Part shown: positions 26,497 to 34,796 of the stretch, piece after piece | Position numbering within the stretch: the first letter of the stretch is position 1 | Layout: every line of letters begins with the position of its first letter | NCBI GenBank assembly: GCA_049889175.1 | Contig: JBMHDW010000001.1 | Location: forward strand, 124,001-188,000 | Direction: 5' to 3' | Source of the DNA: JBMHDW01 sp049889175 | Lineage (GTDB): Bacteria; Pseudomonadota; Gammaproteobacteria; Comchoanobacterales; Comchoanobacteraceae | DNA length: 64,000 nt | Notes under the pieces: model-generated | The model's input: only the letters and a program-made list of their open reading frames with translations | What the model was told of the DNA's origin: nothing | Database searches by the model: none | Position numbers and translations under genes: made by a program

Positions 26497-26676
26497 ATGG
26501 CATCAAAAAATCGTATTATTGTAAAGCTTGTCGCCAAAAGAGAAGGTCAAAAAGGGCATCTTGGCCATTACTATACAACAACTCGAAATAAGAACAGTGA
26601 ACCACTGAAACTTATGAAATATTGCTCTATCACTCGCCAACGCATGCTTTTTGAAGAAGTGAAGAAGTTAAAATAG
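26497..26676 (+). CDS. rpmG: 50S ribosomal protein L33
   Basis: 59 residues. ASKNRIIVKLVAKREG, HYYTTTRNKNSEPLKLMKYC and the basic tail match bacterial L33. The zinc-binding Cys pairs of some L33 forms are absent; a single Cys is present. AGGAGATATC lies upstream. The gene ends 4 bases before the convergent repressor gene. Confidence 0.94.
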   Translation: MASKNRIIVKLVAKREGQKGHLGHYYTTTRNKNSEPLKLMKYCSITRQRMLFEEVKKLK

Positions 26677-26680
26677 TTAA

Positions 26681-27349
26681 TTAATTATTTCGACTTGGAT
26701 AGCGCACCCAATAAACAGGTGCTGCACTCATAATCTCTTCATTATAAATGACTGGCTTTGCACACTCTGCATAATTAATTGCATGAAGGTTAAACGAGAA
26801 TCGGTCTTTTCCAAGCCTAACTTGGCGTATGATCTTCCTGTGGTCAAAAGTTTGAACGATGCATACGCGATTAGATAGCGATACAAAATCATTTTTTTGA
26901 ACCTTAATACCCATGACATAACTACCACGACAATAAATTGGCGCCATGGAATCATCATCAATGTAATAAGTAATAGCATCTTTATGAAGTTGATGCATAA
27001 AGTCCAAATCTTGCTCTACAGTACTCACTCTTAATGGAACCCCTGATACAGATGAAGACTGCTCAACTTCTTTATAAACGATGGGCTCTTCACCTACACC
27101 ATACATTAACCATTCAAAACCACAAAAGATTTTTTCTTGCCGAAATGCTCTTAATATAACTCGAGCCCCTTTTTCAGTTAGCCCACCAAAGCGGCCCGTT
27201 TCCCAATTCTGAAGAGTGCCTTGTGAAATCGTGTAAGCAGCAGAAAAGTCCTTTCTTGACATTCCTGTCATACGCCGTAATCGCTTCAAACGATTAGCTC
27301 GACTTTTCTGTAAAGATTCTTCATCCATTAAGATTTCATTCAAATCCAT
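26681..27349 (-). CDS. Phage-type HTH/S24-like repressor
   Basis: 222 residues. The N-terminal Cro/C1 HTH (residues 18-70) contains RLRRMTGMSRKDFSAAYTIS and GTLQNWETGR. The C-terminal half resembles LexA/S24 peptidase domains: IDDDSMAPIYCRGSYVMGI has the Ser-Met of the catalytic motif. The general-base Lys is not clearly placed (RKIIRQV is the nearest), so self-cleavage is uncertain. The gene is divergent from a small HTH gene across 150 bases, like a phage or ICE control region, but no other phage genes are seen. Confidence 0.82.
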   Translation of the reverse strand: MDLNEILMDEESLQKSRANRLKRLRRMTGMSRKDFSAAYTISQGTLQNWETGRFGGLTEKGARVILRAFRQEKIFCGFEWLMYGVGEEPIVYKEVEQSSSVSGVPLRVSTVEQDLDFMHQLHKDAITYYIDDDSMAPIYCRGSYVMGIKVQKNDFVSLSNRVCIVQTFDHRKIIRQVRLGKDRFSFNLHAINYAECAKPVIYNEEIMSAAPVYWVRYPSRNN

Positions 27350-27501
27350 GAGGTATCCATATATCTATTAAAGTTATATTAAGACAATTTTGCGCTAGAT
27401 TCCAGTAATAAATAATACTATTGATCACTTTTGTAAGATATATCACACAAAATTAGAGTCTATTGACTGCATAAATATAAGGCTTTAGGAGTGTATAGTA
27501 T

Positions 27502-27528
27502 ATGAAAATTACATACAAACGAATATGA
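27502..27528 (+). CDS. Eight-codon leader ORF before the small HTH gene
   Basis: ATG at 27502 has AGGAG at 27487-27491, and the frame reads MKITYKRI then TGA. The stop overlaps the next ATG (ATATGACC). The downstream gene has no ribosome site of its own, so it may depend on ribosomes finishing this leader. Confidence 0.35.
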   Translation: MKITYKRI

Positions 27529-27731
27529 CCAATAAAGCATTATCAGCAATCATCAAACATCTACTTCAAAAAACAACACTTGATTCAATCAGTCATCGCT
27601 TAGGAATTTCACTCCAAACTTTACAGCGAGCACTCAATCACCAACCAATCAACTGGCAATATGAAAAACGCATATTGATGCTCTACATTGATGAGTCTGC
27701 AACATTAGAAATTAATGCTAATCACTCATAA
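27525..27731 (+). CDS. Small HTH protein, Cro-like
   Basis: 68 residues. LDSISHRLGISLQTLQRAL is a good helix-turn-helix. It is divergent from the S24-like repressor, in the place a Cro protein would hold in a phage switch. Translation probably needs the eight-codon leader. The 3' end overlaps the convergent yggS-like gene by 14 bases. Function as an antagonist of the repressor is inference. Confidence 0.55.
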   Translation: MTNKALSAIIKHLLQKTTLDSISHRLGISLQTLQRALNHQPINWQYEKRILMLYIDESATLEINANHS

Positions 27732-28383
27732 TATAACGCCCAACCCTCAATAACAACCGATCATTCTGACCCAAAAGAGCGTGACATCCCTCTATGGTCT
27801 CATACCAATCCAAGCTCATGCCCAAAGAAAAAACACCACCATTAGGAAACCACTCCTCCTCTTTTGCCTTTTGTATTATCCGCTGATATAACGCAATACT
27901 TTGCTTAATATTATCCCGAATACCAAAACTCATCACCCCCTTGATCTCCACCTTGTCACGCCACTTGACCAACACACTGGCAACCTCAGCTAAATCAACA
28001 CCACCTTGCTCTACTCTATTAGCACCATTGATCTGAAGAAGAACTGACTTTTGAGGTGCATGCTGACACAACCATCGCAAATGCTGGTCACGCCAAATAC
28101 TAGCAATGCTAACAACCTTATTAGCCAAAGTATCCTTATACTTTTTCATTTGCTTTAGTTGCAATGGCCCAATAAAATAAAAAGGACGTTCATCTTTAAC
28201 TGATAACCGTTGAGATAATTGCGGCCACCTATTTTCACCATACCCAACACCATCTAACTTGTAAAAATGATCTAATTGCCTAAAGCTCTCATCATCTAGA
28301 TATTTAGTCACCAGCATTACATCAATATTTGATTTCGAACGAACCACTCCTAGCAATCGTTCAACATGATCTAAATTTAAAAT
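27718..28383 (-). CDS. YggS-family PLP-binding protein (PLP homeostasis), apparent AUU start
   Basis: 221 residues from the ATT at 28383. The PLP-binding Lys is in VMLVTKYL; VGYGENRWPQL corresponds to FGENYVQE; FYFIGPLQLKQMKKY to FIGxLQxNK; VLLQINGANRVEQGG to the next core strand; SLGMSLDWYETI to SMGMSxD; and LLRVGRYI to the C-terminal phosphate loop. No ATG precedes VTKY in frame. ATT at 28383 has AAGG seven bases upstream and restores the usual N-terminal helix (ILNLDHVERLL); TTG at 28356 is the other option. It lies just after the desaturase, in the same frame. Confidence 0.82.
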   Translation of the reverse strand: MLNLDHVERLLGVVRSKSNIDVMLVTKYLDDESFRQLDHFYKLDGVGYGENRWPQLSQRLSVKDERPFYFIGPLQLKQMKKYKDTLANKVVSIASIWRDQHLRWLCQHAPQKSVLLQINGANRVEQGGVDLAEVASVLVKWRDKVEIKGVMSFGIRDNIKQSIALYQRIIQKAKEEEWFPNGGVFSLGMSLDWYETIEGCHALLGQNDRLLLRVGRYIMSD

Positions 28384-28392
28384 ATGACTACC

Positions 28393-29598
28393 TTATTCAT
28401 TTGCTGCAACGCAGAAAGACCCTGAGTCGACGTTTCCCATAAACGCCTTAAGATCAATGATATAATTCTTCATCGAACGAAGACAAGACCGCTCAGCCTC
28501 ATCACACCATAACCTGAGTTGATGCATATATTCATTTGAGCGTAAACGTTTAGAATAAATGGACTCTAATTGTGCTTTTAAAAGAAGCACTAGACTTAAA
28601 TCATCATCCTGAGACTTTATAAAATCAATAAGCTTTAATTGATTTTGATTAGCATCTAAAAATGGCCTGAGCAATACCTGTTTAATCTCACTGTAAGAAT
28701 ACTTATTTAAACTCTTTAAATACTGCTTCTTCTTTTTTAAAAGCGGCATGATAACCTGTTTATCCAACTTTGATAACAACAATACTTTGGCACGAATAAT
28801 ATCTGATATTTTCTCTGCAGGCTGATCCAAACTCATTGGCTTTTGTTTAATCTTAATCCATTGTAATCGCTCAAAAAGCTTAATATAAACATAACCAATA
28901 TCAAACTCGAAAGCTTTCATAGATAGTTTGGGCGAAGTGGGGAATGCATGATGATTATTATGCAACTCTTCACCACCAATCAAAATACCCCATGGCATGA
29001 TATTGGTTGAATCATCTTCAGTACTGTAATTTCGATAGCCAAAATAATGTCCTAAACCATTAATACCACCCGCAGCTAAAACTGGCATCCATAACATCTG
29101 CACCAACCATATCAAAAAGCCACTCTTAACACCAAAAAGCACTATATTGATCAGCATCATGATAAGAGAGCCTACATTTTGCATGAAGATCGGTGATGCA
29201 ATCAATGAACGCTCAAACCAATCATTTGGACAACCTATGCTGTATTTTTTAATCGTCTCTGGGTTATTTCTTTCCCTTCTATAATAAGAAACACCATTAA
29301 AAAAAATAGCTAAAATACCATGGATTCTCGGGCTATGAGGGTCTTCAGGCGTTTCAACTTTAGCATGGTGCTTACGATGAACGGCAACCCAATGAGTCGT
29401 AACCATGGTTGAAGTCATCCAAATCCAGACCCTGAAAAAAAGTCCCAAATATGGATGAACTTCGATCGATCTGTGCGCTTGTGCACGATGAAAGTATACC
29501 GTAACAGCAATAATTGCTATGTGGGTTAACACTAAAGTATAGATAACTTTACCCAACACTGACATTGGCCACAACCCTGAATGTAATATTGCGATCAT
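28393..29598 (-). CDS. Acyl-CoA/acyl-lipid delta-9-type fatty acid desaturase, copy 1
   Basis: 401 residues. Membrane di-iron desaturase with the three His boxes: HRAQAHR near 37, HRKHHAKVETPEDPHS near 73 and HNNHHAFP near 213. Four or so membrane helices fit the stearoyl-CoA desaturase fold. A C-terminal extension of about 130 residues beyond the catalytic core is helical and basic. It is about 75-80 percent identical over the core to the copy at 29855-31042 by eye. It introduces double bases of unsaturation into membrane lipids; substrate form is unknown. Confidence 0.88.
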   Translation of the reverse strand: MIAILHSGLWPMSVLGKVIYTLVLTHIAIIAVTVYFHRAQAHRSIEVHPYLGLFFRVWIWMTSTMVTTHWVAVHRKHHAKVETPEDPHSPRIHGILAIFFNGVSYYRRERNNPETIKKYSIGCPNDWFERSLIASPIFMQNVGSLIMMLINIVLFGVKSGFLIWLVQMLWMPVLAAGGINGLGHYFGYRNYSTEDDSTNIMPWGILIGGEELHNNHHAFPTSPKLSMKAFEFDIGYVYIKLFERLQWIKIKQKPMSLDQPAEKISDIIRAKVLLLSKLDKQVIMPLLKKKKQYLKSLNKYSYSEIKQVLLRPFLDANQNQLKLIDFIKSQDDDLSLVLLLKAQLESIYSKRLRSNEYMHQLRLWCDEAERSCLRSMKNYIIDLKAFMGNVDSGSFCVAANE

Positions 29599-29643
29599 TA
29601 ATAACCTCCCTTTATCAATAGCATCACTTAATCTGTGCTGCCT

Positions 29644-29868
29644 TTAGTCTAACACAGCCTCCAACTGGTCACATTTTTCTGAAAGACGCTCTAATAGACG
29701 AGACTGTGCATCAAACTCTTCTCTTGTCACTAAATCCATACGAACTAATGCTTGTTTTAGTGATATTTTCAAATGCTCTTTAACAGCTCCCTGTATTGCT
29801 GCAACCTCTTTTGGCGCCGTATCAAAAAAAGACTTAATGAATGCATCAAATGAATCATGCTTTGACAT
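29644..29868 (-). CDS. ubiK: Ubiquinone biosynthesis accessory factor UbiK (BMFP family)
   Basis: 74 residues. The helical pattern and the C-terminal RMDLVTREEFDAQSRLLERLSEKCDQLEAV match the BMFP/UbiK family (SRLDLVSREEFDVQ, then a trimerising coiled coil). UbiK works with UbiJ in aerobic ubiquinone synthesis. It lies between the two desaturases and overlaps the upstream one by 14 bases. The ATG at 29868 is preferred; 29886 is in frame. Confidence 0.85.
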   Translation of the reverse strand: MSKHDSFDAFIKSFFDTAPKEVAAIQGAVKEHLKISLKQALVRMDLVTREEFDAQSRLLERLSEKCDQLEAVLD

Positions 29869-31042
29869 CAGAATGAACCCCATCAATAAAATGCTTTAAC
29901 TGCTCACCATAATGCTTTAATGACTCTATACCAGATTGATAAGCCTGCTGGCACCACTCATCAATTTCCTTAAGAAGCTGAGGTGCTTTCAAACGTTTTG
30001 CATAAATACCTTCTAAACGCTCCTTAAATTGGCACATCACGTTAAGCTCTGTATCCTGCTTGCTTACTTGCTTAATGAGCTCATAGTCCATTGTGTTTAT
30101 CAATGTAAATGGCCTTGTCAAAACACGCTTAAATCCAGAGTATGAACCAATGTTTGAAGCCTTAAACATTGCTTTCTTTGTTCTTAGCAGTGGCTTTACT
30201 ACTTGCCTACTAAACTTGGATAACACCAACACTTTGGCACGAATAATATCTGATATTTTCTCTGCAGGCTGATCCAAACTCATTGGCTTTTGTTTTATCT
30301 TTACCCATTTTAATCGTTCAAAAAGCTTAATATAGACATAACCAATATCAAACTCAAAAGCTTTCATAGATAGTTTGGGTGATGTTGGGAATGCATGGTG
30401 GTTATTGTGAAGCTCTTCTCCTCCAATGATAACTCCCCATGGCATGATATTGGTCGAATCATCTTCAGTACTGTAGTTACGATAACCCCAATAATGACCA
30501 ATGCCATTAATCACACCTGCAGCTAAAGCAGGAATCCAAATCATTTGAACGCCCCAGATCACTAAACCACTTAGAGCACCGAACATTAGTATATTAAATG
30601 CTAATACAATCAAAATACCTGAATATTGAAAGACCCGAGAGTTTAATAAAGCTCTTTCAAAGAAATCATTTGGACAACCTAAACTGTACTGATCAATTAC
30701 GCCGGGGGTGTTTTTACCCTGACGGTAGTAATAAACACCATTAAATACAATAGCTTTAATGCCATAAACTCTGGGACTATGTGGATCATCTTTAGTTTCA
30801 ACTTTGGCATGATGCTTCCGATGAACCGCAACCCATTGTGTGGTTACCATAGTTGTTGTCATCCACACCCAAATGCGGAAAAACCAACCCAATAATGGCT
30901 TCACCTCAAGAGAGCGATGAGCTTGAGCTCGATGCAAATAAACGGTCACTGCTACAATAGTAATGTGTGTGACAACTAACGTATAAATCAACTTACCGAG
31001 AAAACTGACTGGCCATAAACCAGTATAAAATATTTCAAGCAT
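29855..31042 (-). CDS. Fatty acid desaturase, copy 2
   Basis: 395 residues. Same architecture as the copy at 28393-29598: His boxes HRAQAHR, HRKHHAKVETKDDPHS and HNNHHAFP, then a basic helical C-terminal extension that is less conserved between the two. The start at 31042 follows GGAAGG and aligns with the other copy; a longer in-frame start at 31078 is less likely. The pair probably arose by tandem duplication around ubiK and may differ in chain-length preference or regulation. Confidence 0.88.
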   Translation of the reverse strand: MLEIFYTGLWPVSFLGKLIYTLVVTHITIVAVTVYLHRAQAHRSLEVKPLLGWFFRIWVWMTTTMVTTQWVAVHRKHHAKVETKDDPHSPRVYGIKAIVFNGVYYYRQGKNTPGVIDQYSLGCPNDFFERALLNSRVFQYSGILIVLAFNILMFGALSGLVIWGVQMIWIPALAAGVINGIGHYWGYRNYSTEDDSTNIMPWGVIIGGEELHNNHHAFPTSPKLSMKAFEFDIGYVYIKLFERLKWVKIKQKPMSLDQPAEKISDIIRAKVLVLSKFSRQVVKPLLRTKKAMFKASNIGSYSGFKRVLTRPFTLINTMDYELIKQVSKQDTELNVMCQFKERLEGIYAKRLKAPQLLKEIDEWCQQAYQSGIESLKHYGEQLKHFIDGVHSDVKA

Positions 31043-31293
31043 TTCTATCCTTCCACAAAATCTATTATAATATCTCACATAACAACATAATCATCAATTT
31101 AAATAACCTAGTTTTAAACGAAAATTATCTCTATTTTTTCAAGCTTAATGAAACTTGTCATCTTTCATCTCTATTAATCATGCATTATGTTATCACCTAC
31201 TATTAGGATAATAAAAAATCAGTTGTTTAGCTCACTAACTTAAAAAATCATTTTACATCGTAGACTTTAACCTATGAGTTGTTACAATACCTT

Positions 31294-32115
31294 ATGCCTG
31301 AGTTACCCGAAGTTGAATCTACTCGACAAGTACTATTACCAATCTTGACAGATAACACCTTTCATCATGTAATGATGAGAAGAGATCACCTTAGGTACCC
31401 TATTGTACTACCTGATCACTGCTTCCCATTTCACATTAAAAAAATAACAAGACGTGCTAAATACCTCATTATTTCAAATTCTGAACAACAATGCATTGTT
31501 ATACATCTAGGCATGAGTGGTTTTTTATCTATTCACCCCGCATCACATCAGCCTCTAAAACATGATCACGTCATATTCACACTCAATGATGAAGTTATTT
31601 TGGTTTTTAATGATACAAGACGTTTTGGCTTTATTCAATGGTTCAACAGCATAGATGAATGCCCCTGGTTTCAACATTTAGGTTTTGAACCTTTGTCCCA
31701 AAAGTGTAACATAGATTACCTCTATCCATTGGCACAACAATCAAAATCACCGATAAAAACTTTTATTATGAACCAAAAAAACCTTGTTGGCGTTGGTAAT
31801 ATCTACGCATCTGAAGCACTTTTTTTATCTGGCATCCACCCACTAACACCAGCTTGTCAAATCGACCGTCAACAGATAAAAAATCTTTTAGGCCATATTA
31901 AAAACATCTTATCACGCGCTATTCAAATGGGTGGGACAACACTGAAGGATTACCAATCCCCTGATGCAAAACCAGGATATTTTCAACAAACCCTTTTGGT
32001 ATATAATCGTCATAATCAAGCCTGCTCTCATTGTGGCACGATACTTTCTTTAATTAAAATCAATCAACGTCAATCTGTTTTTTGCTCGGTATGCCAACCA
32101 GAGCATACGTCTTAA
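31294..32115 (+). CDS. mutM: Formamidopyrimidine-DNA glycosylase
   Basis: 273 residues. It excises 8-oxoguanine and other oxidised purines. The start at 31294 places catalytic Pro 2 and Glu 3 (MPELPEVEST). ITRRAKYLII carries the core Lys, GVGNIYASEALF the helix-two-turn-helix, and the C-terminal zinc finger is CSHCGTILS...CSVCQ. Upstream 250 bases are AT-rich without another gene. Confidence 0.95.
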   Translation: MPELPEVESTRQVLLPILTDNTFHHVMMRRDHLRYPIVLPDHCFPFHIKKITRRAKYLIISNSEQQCIVIHLGMSGFLSIHPASHQPLKHDHVIFTLNDEVILVFNDTRRFGFIQWFNSIDECPWFQHLGFEPLSQKCNIDYLYPLAQQSKSPIKTFIMNQKNLVGVGNIYASEALFLSGIHPLTPACQIDRQQIKNLLGHIKNILSRAIQMGGTTLKDYQSPDAKPGYFQQTLLVYNRHNQACSHCGTILSLIKINQRQSVFCSVCQPEHTS

Positions 32116-32435
32116 TGACTATAAAAATATGCTCCAGCGCTTAGGATGCCCGCTGCAATTACCCAACTTAAAGATTGCTGACATACATCTTTATTTGGGT
32201 GATTAACACCTCTAAAAAACATAGGTTTTACCTTACCTATCTCATACCATACAGTATCCTGGTGTTGAGATAACAAACCAATCGATCGCTTCTTTTTCAG
32301 GCATTGCTGCCTTATTTCCTCAGCAAAACTCTCTGAATCTTTTGATATTTGACGATATATTCCTTCTTTATCATTATGGCTTAATAAATGTTTCCAACAT
32401 ACTAATACTCCTGTTTTGGTGGATATTTTTTCAAT
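32112..32435 (-). CDS. Possible small membrane-tailed protein with AUU start
   Basis: This fills the 320-base stretch between mutM and the ferredoxin gene. The frame is open for 107 codons but has no ATG near its start; ATT at 32435 has AAAGG six bases upstream. Reading: VCWKHLLSHNDKEGIY, then a polar helix, TVWYEIGKVKPMFFRG, and a C-terminal hydrophobic helix (SLSWVIAAGILSAGAYF). It is not recognised. It could be a gene with a rare start, or a remnant. The frame ends exactly across the mutM stop. Confidence 0.35.
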   Translation of the reverse strand: MEKISTKTGVLVCWKHLLSHNDKEGIYRQISKDSESFAEEIRQQCLKKKRSIGLLSQHQDTVWYEIGKVKPMFFRGVNHPNKDVCQQSLSWVIAAGILSAGAYFYSH

Positions 32436-32437
32436 AA

Positions 32438-32692
32438 CTAACCTTTCTTTTTCTTAAGCTGCTCGTATTTAACCATAAGTTGATCGGTTGATTCAGCATG
32501 CAGCGGATCCTTAGGAATACAATCCACCGGACAAACAATCACACATTGCGGTTCATCAAAATGACCGACACATTCTGTACACAGCTGAGGATTAATCTCG
32601 TAAATTTCCTCACCAGGGTAAATGGCTTCATTGGGACACTCTGGCTCACACACATCACAGTTGATACACTCCTCTGTAATTTTAAGCGCCAT
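32438..32692 (-). CDS. 2[4Fe-4S] ferredoxin, YfhL type
   Basis: 84 residues. CINCDVCEPECP and the longer CTECVGHFDEPQCVIVCPVDC (with the insertion between Cys 2 and Cys 3 of the second cluster) are the YfhL/Allochromatium-type arrangement. It is a low-potential electron carrier. The ATG at 32692 overlaps coaD by 11 bases; longer starts lie inside coaD. Confidence 0.93.
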   Translation of the reverse strand: MALKITEECINCDVCEPECPNEAIYPGEEIYEINPQLCTECVGHFDEPQCVIVCPVDCIPKDPLHAESTDQLMVKYEQLKKKKG

Positions 32693-33164
32693 AATACTCC
32701 TTGATAAACTCATGCATAGACTTAGATAAAAACTGCGATGCATCACCTTTCAACCATAAAATTTCTCTGACTAAAGTTGATGATAACGAGCTATATTTGG
32801 GTGCAGCAGGTAAAAACAACGTTTCAAAACCTTGCATCATAGCTTGATTCATCATTGCTCGATCATGCTCATATAAGTAGTCATTGACTGAGCGTACCCC
32901 CCTCACTACAACAGCATCTTTGATCGTGGATACAAAATCAACGAGCAAACCCGAAAATTGCATTACTTGCACTCTCTGATGAGCCGATAAAGCTGTTTGA
33001 ATGGCACTTACTCTATCTTCCGGTTTCATAAAAGCTTTTTTGCCAGTGTTATTGGCAACAACAACAATGACCGAATCAAACAATCTTAATAATCGGCCAA
33101 TAATTTGTTCATGGCCCAAAGTCAATGGATCAAAAGTTCCAGGAAAAATGGCGGTTTTCCCCAT
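32682..33164 (-). CDS. coaD: Phosphopantetheine adenylyltransferase
   Basis: 160 residues. It makes dephospho-CoA from 4'-phosphopantetheine and ATP. IFPGTFDPLTLGHEQII has the (H/T)xGH nucleotidyltransferase motif; VVRGVRSVNDYLYEHDRAMMNQ and YSSLSSTLVREI are conserved. It is followed by the overlapping ferredoxin gene, a common gammaproteobacterial pairing. Confidence 0.96.
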   Translation of the reverse strand: MGKTAIFPGTFDPLTLGHEQIIGRLLRLFDSVIVVVANNTGKKAFMKPEDRVSAIQTALSAHQRVQVMQFSGLLVDFVSTIKDAVVVRGVRSVNDYLYEHDRAMMNQAMMQGFETLFLPAAPKYSSLSSTLVREILWLKGDASQFLSKSMHEFIKEYYGA

Positions 33165-33175
33165 AAGTAATATTC

Positions 33176-34306
33176 CTAAACAGTTGCCATATAATCTCTC
33201 ATTTGCTCGACCATATCAAGCTTTTCCCAAGGTTTGTCTTTCGCAAATCGGCCAAAATGTCCTAAATAGCCACTATCACTGTAGATTGGCTGATGTAATT
33301 CTAATCGCTGCAAGATATCATCTGGCTTTAAAGATAGTACATTGTGCACCATGCTTATTAATGGCTTATTTATAACTTGTTGATGCCCCGTTGTGATCAT
33401 GATGCGCATTGGCTGAGCTGAGCCAATAACATAATGCAAAGTCACAGTGACCCATCTGGCCAGTCCTGCAGCTACAATGTTTTTAGCAATATAGCGAGCA
33501 AAGTAAGCACCCGATCGATCCATTTTACTGGGGTCCTTTCCAGAATATGCCCCCCCACCATGGAATACAGCACCTCCATATGAATCCACCATTAGTTTTC
33601 GTCCGGTCACACCACAATCAGCTATTGGTCCACCAATAATAAATGTACCCCCTGGATTAGTATATACTTGCGTATCTTGAGTCAGCCACGCTTGAGGTAG
33701 TGCATTGGGTAGCACACTCTCTTTAAGCAATGCTCTAACCTCATTAATGCTCACTTCAGAACCATGTTGAGCAGATAGAATAACAGAATCAATATGACTA
33801 ACACACCCAGACTGGTAGGCAACTGAAACCATTGCTTTAACATCACAACCTATTATATCTAACGGTAATTGATGAGTTTGGTGAACCAATTGATGAGCAC
33901 AATCGATAGCTGCAGGCATCAAGTATTCAGTATCATCACATGCAAAACCCACCTGAAAACCTTGGTCACCAGCTACCAAGACACCATCACCATCTACTAA
34001 AAGATGATTAAGCTCAGATGATTGGGTCATAACTTTATTGATAATCACAGCATGCTTTGAGCCAAATGACTCATGAACATAACCAGATTTTCGCAACCAA
34101 AATCTTACCCTACGCTCAATATTGATCGCTTGCCTTGAGTGCACTTCACCAGCAACTACAATAAGATTATCTTTAATCAAAACCTCAAGTGCTACTCGAG
34201 CTTGGTGATCTTTAGTTAAATAATCATCTAATAAAGCATCTGCTAATAAATCAGCCATTTTATCAGGATGTCCTCTACCGACAGACTCAGCTGTTATGTA
34301 ATACAT
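33176..34306 (-). CDS. metK: S-adenosylmethionine synthetase, divergent
   Basis: 376 residues. It forms SAM from methionine and ATP. Motifs: GHPDKMADLLADALLDDY, VLVAGDQGFQVGFACDDT, the glycine/phosphate loop GGGAYSGKDPSKMDRSGAYFARY and YVIGSAQPMRI. The wording differs from the E. coli enzyme in many core positions (ESVGRGHPDK for ESVTEGHPDK), so it is a rather diverged copy. It opens the metK-coaD-ferredoxin unit, with 11 bases to coaD. Confidence 0.93.
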   Translation of the reverse strand: MYYITAESVGRGHPDKMADLLADALLDDYLTKDHQARVALEVLIKDNLIVVAGEVHSRQAINIERRVRFWLRKSGYVHESFGSKHAVIINKVMTQSSELNHLLVDGDGVLVAGDQGFQVGFACDDTEYLMPAAIDCAHQLVHQTHQLPLDIIGCDVKAMVSVAYQSGCVSHIDSVILSAQHGSEVSINEVRALLKESVLPNALPQAWLTQDTQVYTNPGGTFIIGGPIADCGVTGRKLMVDSYGGAVFHGGGAYSGKDPSKMDRSGAYFARYIAKNIVAAGLARWVTVTLHYVIGSAQPMRIMITTGHQQVINKPLISMVHNVLSLKPDDILQRLELHQPIYSDSGYLGHFGRFAKDKPWEKLDMVEQMRDYMATV

Positions 34307-34456
34307 ATCCCCTCCTAATCAATATAGTAAAGTAAAACACTATCAACAAAAAAACTATTTGAAAACCATTAAACCATGATCAAAGCCTAGCCACCGTATT
34401 GTTTCTGTGCTAACTTAGAATTTAGAATAGCTATAATCATATAACAAGGAGACAAT

Positions 34457-34789
34457 ATGAACTACTGGCGTAATATCATTCATGAAATAACCGCCCCTAA
34501 AAAAAGCTTAGAAACAAAGAAAAAACGTTTTATTCAGCGTTACCAATTTTCAGGCTTTAGTGATAAGTGTTATTTAACCCCCCAGGAGGTTAAATGCGTT
34601 GACTACGCACTTCAAGGTTTAACCATCAAAGAAATAGGTGAAGCACTGTGTTTATCACATAGAACGGTTGAGTTTTATTTAAAGCGTATTCGAGAGCGTT
34701 TTAATATTAAAACCAAACGCGAGCTCATTAAACGATTTTCAGAGAGCGATTTTAGACATCAATTTCCTTTATCTAAAATAAAACACTGA
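34457..34789 (+). CDS. Stand-alone LuxR-type HTH transcription regulator
   Basis: 110 residues. Residues about 40-95 form a GerE/LuxR HTH: LTPQEVKCVDYALQGLTIKE then ALCLSHRTVEFYLKRI. No receiver or ligand-binding domain is attached. AAGGAG precedes the ATG. It is followed 7 bases later by the split secreted-protein gene, which it may control. A lone receiver-domain gene lies 2 kb downstream. Confidence 0.85.
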   Translation: MNYWRNIIHEITAPKKSLETKKKRFIQRYQFSGFSDKCYLTPQEVKCVDYALQGLTIKEIGEALCLSHRTVEFYLKRIRERFNIKTKRELIKRFSESDFRHQFPLSKIKH

Positions 34790-34796
34790 GGCAATT

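Noticed and set aside
26681..27731. Complete prophage
   Set aside because: Only the repressor and small HTH gene look phage-like; neighbours are ribosomal protein and metabolic genes.
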